A stretch of DNA of 64,000 nt, from assembly GCA_027475525.1 (NCBI GenBank), contig JAMWFC010000008.1, forward strand, positions 160,160 to 224,159. Reading direction: 5' to 3'. A program made the position numbers and the translations under genes. This document shows, piece by piece, positions 23,006 through 33,569 of the stretch. The stretch is from Macrolepiota albuminosa (lineage: Eukaryota > Basidiomycota > Agaricomycetes > Agaricales > Agaricaceae). A model generated the notes under the pieces. It did not search any database. It was not told where the DNA came from and saw only the letters and a list, made by a program, of their open reading frames with translations. Within the stretch, counting starts at the first letter, position 1. Each line of letters opens with the position of its first letter.

Positions 23006-23752
23006 TGTCACGACCCCTCCCCTCTGGATCCACCCCGGGACACTCCCGGAACACCACCCGGGACTCTCCCTCTGACCCCACAGGACACACTCCGCCATCA
23101 TGACTACCGACACTGCCATCACGCGCATCAAGGACCGCCATCAGCCGCCACCAGCCCTGATCAACGATCGGATCACATGGCTCGCTCCCAGCCATCACAC
23201 ATCACGCATCACAACTGCCTCCGTGCCAATTGATTGCGCGCCCCACACGCGCGATCCAGGTATACAGTCCCTGCCCGCTACTCAATGACTCCTGGAACCC
23301 ATCCCAGACACTCTGGAACCCCGAGACCCGGCCCCGTAGTACTTATAGCATAGCTCCCCGTTGTATTCGCTAGTCTTGATATTGCACTGCTTACACTGTT
23401 TTCACTTGGTTACTTGAATTGTTGCGTGCCCTCTATTTGACTGGTACACATTGACTGGCACGCTTGGATAATTGCGTGCTCTAAGACTGGTACGCACTTC
23501 GCGACTTTAACTTACTAATTTGGTCTCATCTTAAAACCTCCGGTTCACGACTTGACCCCCATCTGAATTCCCCAGCTACTCACCACCCAAAAACCCCGGA
23601 CCAAGTCCCCTCTCCTGGGAGTACCCCTGTCCACGTCTTGAACCCCAGAGTCCTAGCCCCGGAGTTCCAGACATCTGAGTATCCGTGGGTCAAGTCCGCA
23701 TTGTAAGGGTGATTGCTTTCCCGGAAAGCCCCCGACTCAGCGGAACCTGACA
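23006..23752 (+). repeat. 3' LTR of the chromovirus (747 bp)
   Basis: It starts TGTCACGACC and ends GGAACCTGACA, with the short inverted ends TGTCA/TGACA. U3 would be 23006-23371, with R starting at the 12-nt self-priming complement at 23372. No equivalent full copy is present at the 5' end; only the last ~115 bp are shared. Confidence 0.85.
23340..23383 (+). promoter_or_regulatory. LTR promoter: TATA-like box and inferred transcription start
   Basis: TACTTATAGC at 23340-23349 lies about 28 nt upstream of AGTCTTGATATT (23372-23383), the sequence complementary to the primer-binding site. In Tf1-type elements this complement is the first bases of the mRNA, which places the start at about 23372. 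Confidence 0.6.
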
Positions 23753-23757
23753 CTCTT
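23753..23757. repeat. Target-site duplication, right copy (CTCTT)
   Basis: Matches 13529-13533 exactly and abuts the LTR end. Chance agreement would be about 1 in 1000 for five bases. Confidence 0.8.
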
Positions 23758-24005
23758 GGTATCTGATATAATTTTTAAACTCTCAATTCTACAACAGTGC
23801 CAGATATTGGCAGGTTTTTGTACTGTATTATTACTAGTAGATGAACATATACTTGTCTGCAGAAATGATTTAGAAGCAGATCTCAATAGTACTCAGCCTA
23901 CACATCTGTTAGAAGCTGACATCCTAGAACACAAGTAATGTGACCTAGTCTCATATACTTTACTCTAGTTAAGCCTACCTAGAACACAAGTAAGTAATGT
24001 GACTA
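23758..24005. other. AT-rich spacer, no gene
   Basis: This continues the pre-insertion DNA interrupted by the chromovirus. Only short open frames occur. A short direct repeat CCTAGAACACAAGTAA occurs at about 23922 and 23979. Confidence 0.4.
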
Positions 24006-24951
24006 CAGTCAAACCTCTTATAAGTGATGATTCTTATAACCAATAACCTCTTCAAACCAATGGGTTTTTAGCATCCACCAACTTGGTTTGTAGAGAAATT
24101 TGATGAATCTCCAATACTCAATAATTGATGGGTCTTGGAGGGTCATAATCAATAATGTATGTCAAAAGTATAAATTATTTATTGGAATATATTGTTTATT
24201 TACTATGTGCTAAACATGCTAGGTAAAAAGGAATGAGTTGTTTACAATAATAGGCATGATGGCTATGCAGACTTCGATAAGTCAATCTTGTGCACAGCCA
24301 CAAAGATTGGGTGCCAATGTTGGCCCACCCACTCCTGCTGCTTCTGCACACAGAGCATGTGTTTGTGCTCTCTATCTACAACCTTAGTATCCATTTTGCA
24401 GCATGTCTGACTTTAATTCAAGCCTTATTGTATTGTCAATATGTAACTCAAAAATAATGAAAAAAAATAATTGCTACCAAAGAAATTTGCATCTCAGTCA
24501 GTTGCTGCTTATTTAATATTAGCATGGAAATGAATCTACTTGAAGTCATCAAAACAGGCATCTTGCACCTTAAATTGGAGAGAGAGCTATGCAAACAAGA
24601 ACTTCTTGCACAAATTTTAAGGAAGAAGAAGATCTCAGATGCTGATGAGATGTATCTGATATGGACTAGCCATATGCATGCCAGTTTGAAGATATTCTTA
24701 CAAGCTTTGGATACCAAACATGCCTTGATGAATTTCAAGCCCTTCAATCTATCACTCTTAATAATTATTTCTACATAAAATCAATCTTAGTATATATTGA
24801 TGTAGCAATTAAATGATGTATATGATCTAAAATAATGACAAAACAAGCTTTTGAAGAGCTCTATAATGATCTCTCTCATACTCAATAACCTCTTATAACC
24901 AATAATTTTTGGCTTCTATGGAGGGGCTATCCATTATAAGAGATTTGACTG
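24006..24951. mobile_element. pogo/Tc1-like MITE or deletion derivative (946 bp)
   Basis: The ends are near-perfect inverted repeats: CAGTCAAACCTCTTATAA at 24006-24023, and TTATAAGAGATTTGACTG at 24934-24951 (one mismatch in 18). A TA dinucleotide flanks each side (24004-24005, 24952-24953), as for Tc1/mariner insertions. The sequence CAATAACCTCTTATAACCAATAAT recurs just inside both ends. Inside is only an 80-residue open frame (24524-24778) without a DDE motif, so it cannot move by itself. The end sequence resembles pogo/Fot1 elements of fungi. Confidence 0.72.
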
Positions 24952-26416
24952 TAGATAATGTTATTAGTTATAGTGTCCATTGTTTTTAGATGTGTAATTA
25001 CTTACCCTCAGTCTCATATATTTGACTAAAGATATTTACAATGACCAATAGCCAGTTCAGAAATATCTATAGTATCATATATCAGGGTGAAGCAATATTA
25101 AAAGAGAAATATAATGAAATTATATTGTCTCTTGCTGGGCATTAAAAGCTTAATGACTTATGGTGTTCAGCAGCACTTGACAATATCAAAGATTTGTTGT
25201 AGCTGGCTGACAGAAAAGAAGGATGCAAACCTGCTAGTATTGTTTGCAGGAAAGACTGCAAAAGCAACAGCAACATTCTGAACGGTCTTGAGCTATACAA
25301 GGTGTCCCATGTAAGAAATGCCAATATAGATGATATTCAGACCATTTTATTCCAAGTCATGCTACATTCTCTTTTCATCTATTCTTTATGTTATGCCACT
25401 ACCAGAACTCTACTCAACTCTACTTTATACAAATTTTATTTCACATTCATGAAAATTTCACTGTAGCTACTGCTTATCATGCCTAATTAGGCATGATTTT
25501 CCTAACTACACACTTTCTTTAATAATACCATAATATTTCTAAGACTTGTATTTGAAATCATTAACCTGTGGATTTAGGACTATTGCCAGTAGGTGCTGAA
25601 GCCATCAGGCACATTGTAGCAGACATCAGCAATACTATATTACCAATATCACATCAGGTATTTATTGGAGTTGCCTGAATATAATCTCACCCATTAATCC
25701 TGCCCTTTCCTTATTATTGCACATGATGAGCACACATTTTTCTTCAAATTCAACCAGAAAACTTCAGAAAAAAGAGCTGATATTACTAATATCAATTAAT
25801 AATACATAATACTTGTAGTAGTTGAGAAAAAAAGCTTTAAACTAAAGATCAGAAGAGATTTGAATCACTTTGTTTACATCTTCTGCTAGCTGAGCATTAT
25901 TATCATTGTCACTGCTATCTTTCTCAACATATTACAGAGTGTAGGGATAGCTGATGGGGAATTTATTGTGTTACACAGGCATGCTGGGTATGGTCATAAT
26001 AATGCTTTGTATTGTGAGACCTTTCAAGGACTGGAGCACAATTATTAGTTATAGCCTCATATAACCTTTTTTCTGTATAAGTAGACACCTCATAATGATT
26101 CACACTTGCAAACATCCCAAGAAAATGCTGTTACATACTGTGTGTGGGGCTCTGGACCACTCACCTTTGGCCCACCTCTCTCATTTTCACCCATTACTCT
26201 CTCCATCACTCTGAGCCAAAATTAATGCCTATATCCACTAAAATCTTATTTTTCTTTGTCCAGTCTTTTGGGAGGGAATTTTCATTTATAAAAACCCCCA
26301 ACCATGTTGTAGCATAGCATGCTATGTGGCCATGGTCACATAGCTTTTAGTTAGTAGAATTAGTTAAAATTATATTATATTTAATATAATATAATTTTAT
26401 TTATATTATTATAAAT
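24952..26416. other. AT-rich transposon debris
   Basis: No coding potential beyond short frames. It contains the second copy of the dispersed repeat (25931-26075). At 26300-26400 a run of TATTATATTTAATATAATATAAT is nearly palindromic and lies next to the Helitron-like 3' end. Confidence 0.45.
25931..26075. repeat. Dispersed repeat, copy 2
   Basis: Same orientation as 9262-9400. Relative to that copy, G/C positions are often A/T here (for example ACG to ACA, TCG to TCA), the pattern expected from deamination or RIP-like mutation of repeats. Confidence 0.6.
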
Positions 26417-26505
26417 ACGAGCTATGATTCGTGCCTTCAGCACGAATTTCATAGCTCGTTGGGGGCTTCACCCCCAAACCCCCCCCCAACTAAGCCTCCA
26501 CCTTA

Positions 26506-26612
26506 ACCTCACTTCGTTCGGTCAAGGCCTCGGCATTTCACAACTCAGTGCTCATTCCGGGCCTCAACCTCACTTTGTTCGGTCAAGGCCTCGGCATTTC
26601 ACAACTCAGTGC
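26506..26612. repeat. Two tandem units of about 62 bp near the Helitron-like 3' end
   Basis: The unit contains TCGGTCAAGGCCTCGGCATT and a following ACAACTCAGTGCTC; both are repeated once with a few substitutions. Confidence 0.6.
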
Positions 26613-26952
26613 TCTTTCTACAACTCTCAAAGTATTATTGTAAGCTAAATTGAATTTTTCTTGAATTTTTCGGATTTTATTCAGCATTTATAAATGTTTA
26701 AAAAACTAAAAATCAGTATATTAGTAGCCTTTGAATTTTTTCTGATTTCCTGGTGATTTTTCTGGAATTATTTGAGCATTTTCCACTAACATCTTCTGAA
26801 AAACAAAGCAATTGAATTTTTCTTGAAATTTTCAGATTTCTTTAAGCATTTATAAACCTCAAAAAATTCACAATCAGTGTATCAGTACCCTTTGAATTTT
26901 TCCTGATTTTTTGATGATTTTTTTTCAGATTTCTAAAGCATTTTATACACAC

Positions 26953-27106
26953 ATCTACCAAAAAACAAACAAAAAAGGCAATTCTTTGTCAGCCTTAGTC
27001 AGAACTGACTAATCAGATCAATTCCCAGGATCTACCAAAAAACAAACAAAAAAGGCAATTCTTTGTCAGCCTTAGTCAGAACTGACTAATCAGATCAATT
27101 CCCAGG
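26953..27106. repeat. 77-bp perfect tandem duplication 4 (in the short Helitron-like element)
   Basis: Copies 26953-27029 and 27030-27106 are identical. The right end of the large Helitron (34500-34600) carries only one copy of the corresponding sequence. Confidence 0.98.
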
Positions 27107-27189
27107 CATCGTCACATATACTATAGACGAGCTACGATTCATGCCTTCAGCATAAATTTTGTAGCTCGTTGGGGGCTTCACCCTCAAAC

Positions 27190-27385
27190 CCCCCCCCAAC
27201 TAAGCCTCCACCCCAACCTCACTTTGTTTGGTTAGGGCTCCAAGTATGTATAAGTAACTTAGCCTCCACCCCAACCTCACTTCGTTCAGTTAGGGCTTCA
27301 AATATGTATATAAGTAACTCAGTCTCCACGCCAACCTCACTTCATTCGGTTAGAGGCTCCAAATATGTATATTAGTAACTCAGCT
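27190..27385. repeat. Three tandem units of about 60 bp
   Basis: Each unit has CCTCCACCCCAACCTCACTT, a GTTCGGTTAGG-like core, then an ATGTATATAAGTAACTCAG tail, with small differences. They are near the 3' end of the Helitron; comparable but different units occur in its short neighbour. Confidence 0.65.
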
Positions 27386-27689
27386 TCTATCATGATCTTA
27401 CTTTTATGATGTCTTACTGATTCCAGCATATGTTTTTAATGAATAGAAAGTTTTACATTGATCAAGAAATGATGCTACAAATCCAAGTTATATATATTCT
27501 ATTAGTACAGTATCAACAAATATCAAGTCAAATGCTAAAATATAAAAGTTAGTAATAAGTAGGTAATTAAACATCACACTCACATTTGTAAACCCAAGAA
27601 ACAATGCTATAATTCCAAGTTATATGTACAGTATCAAGTTAGATGCTAAAATATAAAGTTAGTAATAAGTAGTTAATTAACAATCACAC

Positions 27690-30600
27690 TTACATTTGTA
27701 AACCATTGAGAACTTCTTGATATACAATATTTGCAGTTGTTTTTGATGTATTTTCTTCTGATAAAATCACCTTGATACGATCTCCTGATGTGCATCGAGA
27801 AAGTGCAACATAAAGTTGGCCATGTGTAAAAACAGGTGATCGAAGGTCCAATCCAACATGCTTGACTGATTGCCCTTGAGACTTGTTGATAGTCATAGCA
27901 AAGGCCAATCGAATTGGAAACTGTCTCCTGCATAATGGTATGGGCAAATCCTCTTCAGAGGCATCTAGATTGATCCTTAGAATCAAAACAGTTGAACCTG
28001 CAAACTTGGCATCTCCACTGATAATATGACATCTGAGGACTCTGGTGCTGATATGAGTGACAATCATTCTTGTTCCATTGCAAAGTCCTTTGGTTGTGTC
28101 CAGATTCCTGAGGAGCATGACAGGAACTCCAATCTTCAAAGCCAGTTTAGCCAAAGGCAAACTACTGGCTTTTAAAGAGTTGAGATATTCCACAGGATAT
28201 AAGGCAAGGCCATCAGGATTCCTGTTATCAGAGAGAACAGAATCTGCACTCTGTAAAATCCTTTCTTCCCCTGGATACCTCTCTAGAACTTCTGCATTAA
28301 TCTCCTCTATATCAGAGTTCTTGCCAGAGAGAATAGTCCAGTCCAGGTAATACTGATCATTTTGAGGATGACCAATATCAGGATATGTGGAAGAAATCAA
28401 TCCAGTCATAGAATTGTCATCACAGATCATCCTTTTAGGCAGTTTGACTGTTTCTCCAGGTCCTAGATTTTTCCCTGCACCAACATCCAACAACCATGCT
28501 GCATGAGCAATATTCTCTGCAGTCTGATCCAATCTCATATTTTGGACCAAGTAATGGACTTGAATATAATCCCAAAGTCGGCCCCTTTTGAGTGAAGCAG
28601 CAATCATCTGCTGCCTAAGTCCATGTGGAACCACTGGAAGAGTTTGTCTGAAGTCCCCTCCAAAAACCACAGTAACTCCACCAAAGGAAATGTCATTATT
28701 GAAGATGTCCCTGAAGCCACGACCTACAGAGTCAATGGCATTTTTGTGTTGCATTGGAACTTCATCCCAAATAACAACTTTGGTGTGAAATATGAGCTGT
28801 GATAACTGGGTTCCTCTCTTGATATTGGCAATGTTCCAGCTGTCCTACCCCCTTCCAACAATAAGGCAGCAATGCCAGATGATGCTACACATAATGCCAC
28901 ATCTCCATGGGAACGAACTGCAGCAGCCAGAGTATTGCAGACAAAGGTTTTGCCACATCCTCCAGCACTGTGAATGAATAGCATCCTGCCCAAATTGTTG
29001 TTCACAGAATCCATGACAGCATCAAAAGTCTCCAGTTGTTCCACATTGAACTTGGCTTTGTTTCTCTCCACTCTTTGCTTGAGGTCCTCAACATCATAAT
29101 TAGTTTCATCTTCCAAAAGTCTATTGCCTAGAAGATTGATCAGTATTCAAGTCAATCTCTTATGCAAATGCCAATTACCTGGAACTATATTCCAATTCTG
29201 TTGAGCCTCTGGCATGTTGGGAAAGTCTTTCAGAGTTTTTCCAAAATTCATCAAAGTGTCATTGATGAGATAAAGGCCATAGTCATAGACATCCTCATTG
29301 GTAAAGACTTGGTCCCTGTATTGCCTAGTATGTTCCAATCTGTGTCGAAGATCATCACAGATAGAATGTTTGAATTCGTTCCATAGAGCCTCAGGAGTGG
29401 CAGGAGCACAGTGGAATAGAATAGTGCAAAACAGCTGTCTGAGAGCTGATCCTAGTTGGATTGGAGCAGCTTCAGTGAGACACTGCCTCCATTCTGCATC
29501 ATCCTCCAAAAGACCTAGAGCCTTGCAAGCTTCCTGATAAGTTGGATAGGTATGGCCATTGACTGTCATTCTGCATCATCCTCCAAAAGACCTAGAGCCT
29601 TGCAAGCTTCCTGATAAGTTGGATAGGTATGGCCATTGACTGTCCTGAGATTAGCCCATGAAGTTGCATTGGTTACAACAGTCAAGAGCATCCTGAGATA
29701 GAACCTTTCTCCCTGTCTTGGTGAAGCAAAATACATCCTTTCAATTGCTGTCCCTCTCTGCCTCTCCTTCCAACTCCGTTTAGATGCTTCATAAACAAAC
29801 TTGGTTGGAAAGTTCTGATAAGTGGTGTTATTATTGAGAAACCTGGTATTGGCTTCAAACCAAGCTGTGAGTGCAGTCTTGTCTGCATTAGGTCTAGCAG
29901 CCACCACCTGTATTGGTTCATCATCTGGGAAATAGACTTCATGCTGGTTTTCCAAGTGCACAGGCAATCTGTACACTGAAGGATATTCAGCATGCATGTT
30001 GAATTCAAAGATGTGCCAGCAAGCCTCAGGAGCAGAAATATATCTGGCATCCAAGTGTTCCTTGATTTCATCCCTCTCCTCCCTAGCAATCTCCAAAGTT
30101 GTCCTATCATGGCCCTTGTAGATGTACTTGTGAATGTATTTGATTGCATCTACTGAAGCACAGACTTCCACATTGATATGACATTGGAATTTGGCTGAGA
30201 GATATGGATTGTATGGGACAACATTACGATTGTCATAACGATGACCATGCTTTTCAAAAAAGTGGCCATTGTTAGGTCTGGCATATTGGGGATAGCCATC
30301 ATCACCATACTGTGTAGCTTCTTGAAATTCCTTGGGATATCTCTTGGAACATTTGCCATCTACCATGCACTTGGCATTGGGAAAATCTGCTCCACATGGA
30401 CCATGAACCATATTGGTAGTAACAACCTAATAATAAAGGTCAGTCACTGCATTGATAATTCAAGCAAAGCCAATACCTGATACAATTGAGGCTGAGTCAC
30501 TGGATCAGGAATTTGAGCAGAAACAATAGTGTCCACATAAGCTGCATCTTTGATCTTGTCGTGATGATGGAAAAAGATCAAGATATGTATATGTGGAAGT

Positions 30601-33569
30601 TCCCTCTTTTGAAATTCAATGGTATGGACAGATGCCACACATTTTCCAAATAGACCATCTTTTATGTCCTTCAAAAGAGCATTCTTCTTGAGTTCAAATA
30701 CTCTGGCAACAATATCTGGACGGTCAGAAGCTGTTTGCCTCTTTCCATTAACCATAGGTTCTTTTAGCAGAGCCTCTTCTATTTCAGGCCACTTTGGATT
30801 GGCAGTCATGGTGATGAAGAGATCTGGTTTATAGAAATGTCTGCAAATAGCCATAAAGTCCTGAAATAGTTGCTGCATGTGTCGTTCACTTCCAACATGA
30901 GAAGAAGGAAGGACCACCCGTCAGCCTTGTTTGTGTAAGTCTTCATCTCCAGCAGCCGCATCGACTATTCCTTGATAGACTTCAGCCCTAATCTTCTGTT
31001 GATTGTGCCAGACCCAATTGAGCTTGTTCTGCTCAGTTGATGCCCATGCATCTACAACATATTGCTGAAATAGTCTGCCACTCCAAAGCAATGCAGCATT
31101 AGCTTCCAAAGCTCTTTGCTGCAGCCTATATGCATAATATGCAGTTTGGCTAACTTTTTTGGCTCTTTGTTCTCCTGCTGGTCCAAATTGAGATTGAATA
31201 TCGGTGTGAAATCCAGGTTCTCCAGTTGGAAATATGATAGTGTAATGCAGAGGAGTGTAATAGAGGTGTAGATGGCTGATTTGCTTCAATTGACCTCCAT
31301 GCAAATGCAGGACTATGTCACGGTAATCTGATCATTCTTCAGAACCATCTCCTGGTATAATTGCAGCAACTCCTTCCTGTTCATTAGGGTTGTTATAGCG
31401 TTGATGGTCTCCAAAGTCAGCCCTCAGTTGAACAGAAAGCCTTTGTGGTTGGCCTTCAGGAACTTCTGTCATAATCTGCTTTGCAAGCTTGTATAAGCCA
31501 ATAAAGGGATTGACTCTATGAAGCATATCCTGCAAAGAGGCCATTATCTGAGGATCCAATCTAGGATTGCTTTCCTGACGAAAAGCCAATTGTTGATTGT
31601 GATCGTAGAAGTAGAGTTGTGCATACACAGGATGATCACCTTCAGTTGGAAGCAAAGCACCTGTCAGATGATGGAGCTCTCCATTAATCCTAAAGCTGTA
31701 TAGTCCTGGAGCATTGGTAATTGCCTGGTCAATTTTGACTCCCAGAGATGTAAATGCAAAGGCTGCATTGTATTAGCAAATAGATGCTTTAAAAGCATCA
31801 GAAAGAGGATGGTGACCTTGGAGTAAGCCAAGCAGTTCTGGTGGAGCATCTTCAAGTCTAGGCAAATCAATCTGCCCTTGTAAACAGCACATGCCAAACT
31901 TTGGATTACGTCTAGTAGACTTGGAGAGCTTTTCAGCATCAAAATGTAGAGCATGACAGTGTGGACATGCAACATCCATAGAACCAAGATAATGTGAAGG
32001 GGATCCATCCAGATAATGCTGTCTTCCTGTTGGAAGAGCATTTCTAGGCTGAACATCATCAGGTTGTTGTATCCTCTGTAAGACAGGAGGTGCTGGTACA
32101 TTTTGCTGCATGACATCCCCAGGTGGATCCACATACTCCAAGTCAGGAGGTGCTGGTAGATATTGCTGTCTATTATCTCCAGGTGGATCCACATACTCCA
32201 AGTCCTCCTCTATATTCTCAGCAGGATTATTCCTAGGATCATCCAGTAGATTTGGATCAATCTCATTGTCTATGGGATGCTCCAAATACTCCAAAGGATT
32301 TTGAAGCATTTCATCAAAAGCTGCATGGATATTTTGTAATCCATGAGGATCCAAATCATTGAAATCCTCTTCAAGATCAGCTAAATGTTGCTGTTGCCAG
32401 TTTTGTAAGATCCTTTCAGCCCTAGCCTGATTCAAAGGCCTATGTTCAGGATTGAGATCTACATCCTGTTAATCTTTCTTAGTCAATGCAACCTTTAAAA
32501 GTTGTCTTTGTCTCACCTCTAGCTGGTGTAAAGCCCTTTGTGCCTCTGCTACTGCTTGCTCTTCAGCTATAGCAATATCTCTGAGCTGTTGTTGCTCATG
32601 CAATACTGCTAATGCCTGTTGTTGCCTTTGCCACTCTTGTTGCCTCTCCTCCTCTTCAGCCATAGCAATATGTCTGAGCTGTTGCTGCTCTTGTAACACT
32701 GCTAGTGCCTGCCGTTGTCTATCCTGCTCCTCAGCTGCAGCAATATGCCTCAACCTTTGTTGGTCTTGCAATGCTGCTAATGATTGTGCTTGTATAGGAG
32801 CAACCTGCTGGTTAATTTGTCTTCCTCTATTCCCAGGTGCAGGTGGCAGTGGTAGTGGCATTGTGAAGTTTGGCAAAGCAGCTCTATGCAAAGCAGGCAT
32901 TCTAGGTATAGGATTCTGTAAAGGAGCATCCCAACCTTCAGGCAAATGAGTTTCAGGTATACTCATAGCAGTCCCACCAACTACAGGCTGATTGACTGAT
33001 CCCACTCTATGATCTCTTCCATGCACAGTAGCTGGTAGAGGTGCTACTATTGAAGGCACATAAGGAGCTCTATATGCAGGAAGAGGTAGAGGTGGTATCA
33101 TTCTAGGAATTGGATTTTGCAAAGGAGCATTCCATCCTTCAGGTAAATGAGTTTCAGGAATAGCCCTAGCAAATAGATCCTCAGCAACAGTTGGTGGTCT
33201 AAGAGGCCTCCTCAAAGAGCTAGAAGGATTTTCCCTAGAGCTTGAAGCAATCTGATTATTTCCCCCAGTTCTCATATCCCTCAATCCTGTATTTCCCCCA
33301 GATATATCAGAGCTTGAAGCAATCTGATTATTTCCCTCAGTTCTCATATCCCCCAATCTTGTGATTCCAAGTTGTACATCCTCAGATGCAAATAAATCCA
33401 CAGCAACAGTTGGTCCAATAGGCCTCTCTAAAGAGCTAGAGGCAATCTGACTATTTCTTCCAATTCTTATATCCCCAGATCCCATATCCCCAGTTCCATA
33501 ATGAAGTGGTATAACCACTGAAGTAGATCTTCTACTTCTATTTGCACGATGCTCATCAGGATCAGTCAT
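27690..33569 (-). pseudogene. Helitron Rep/Pif1-family helicase, interrupted
   Basis: Domains in order: a Gln-rich N-terminal coiled-coil (33569-32469); a Cys/His segment CPHCHALHFDAEKLS...FGMCCLQG; the Rep nuclease with the HUH motif in RELPHIHIL (about 30590) and the tyrosine motif KYIHKYIYKGHD (about 30135-30100); and a Pif1 helicase with Walker A AGGCGKT (about 28955), Walker B VIWDEVPM, and YVALSRC near the C-terminus. Two introns fit: 30476-30427 (50 nt) and 29178-29128 (51 nt). In-frame stops at about 32469, 31773, 31332 and 30921 can each come from CAA, CAG or CGA by C to T. A small deletion near 28840 shifts frame in the helicase, and a 77-bp duplication (29491-29644) breaks the region between Rep and helicase. 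Rolling-circle transposition is known for the family. Confidence 0.9.
29491..29644. repeat. 77-bp perfect tandem duplication 5 (in Helitron gene)
   Basis: Copies 29491-29567 and 29568-29644 are identical. With one removed, LLEDDAE continues directly into WRQCLTEAAP, as expected for the family. Confidence 0.98.

Larger units (their letters stand above)
13534..23752 (+). mobile_element. Chromovirus (Ty3/gypsy, Tf1/sushi-like self-priming), 10.2 kb, inactive
   Basis: A complete insertion bounded by the 5-bp direct repeat CTCTT (13529-13533 and 23753-23757). Order: aberrant 5' end (13534-13730), self-priming site, Gag, double protease, RT, RNase H, integrase with chromodomain, antisense gene, polypurine tract and a 747-bp 3' LTR. 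It is GC-rich and C-runs are common, in contrast to the AT-rich DNA around it. It is inactive: there are several in-frame stops, most explained by C-to-T or G-to-A changes, at least two indel frameshifts, and two 77-bp duplications. A chromodomain at the integrase end marks the chromovirus lineage, which targets marked chromatin. Confidence 0.93.
26417..27126 (-). mobile_element. Short non-autonomous Helitron-like element (about 0.7 kb)
   Basis: Read on the minus strand, it begins at about 27126 (CTATAGTATATG), carries a block ending GCCTTTTTTGTTTG (27040-27100) that also starts the large Helitron, then T-rich repeats shared with the large Helitron's leader. It ends with two hairpins: one of G-runs (26459-26477, TTGGGGGCTTCACCCCCAA) and one with stem GAGCTATGA/TCATAGCTC (26419-26457). 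The same double hairpin forms the end of the large Helitron at 27128-27186. It has no ORF. One 77-bp duplication lies inside it (26953-27106), so its real length is probably about 630 bp. Confidence 0.6.

Noticed and set aside
32110..32304. Possible nineteenth duplication (repeated GGATCCACATACTCCAAG)
   Set aside because: The offset is not 77 and the copies differ; it encodes a genuine internal protein repeat (LEYVDPPGD) of the Helitron.
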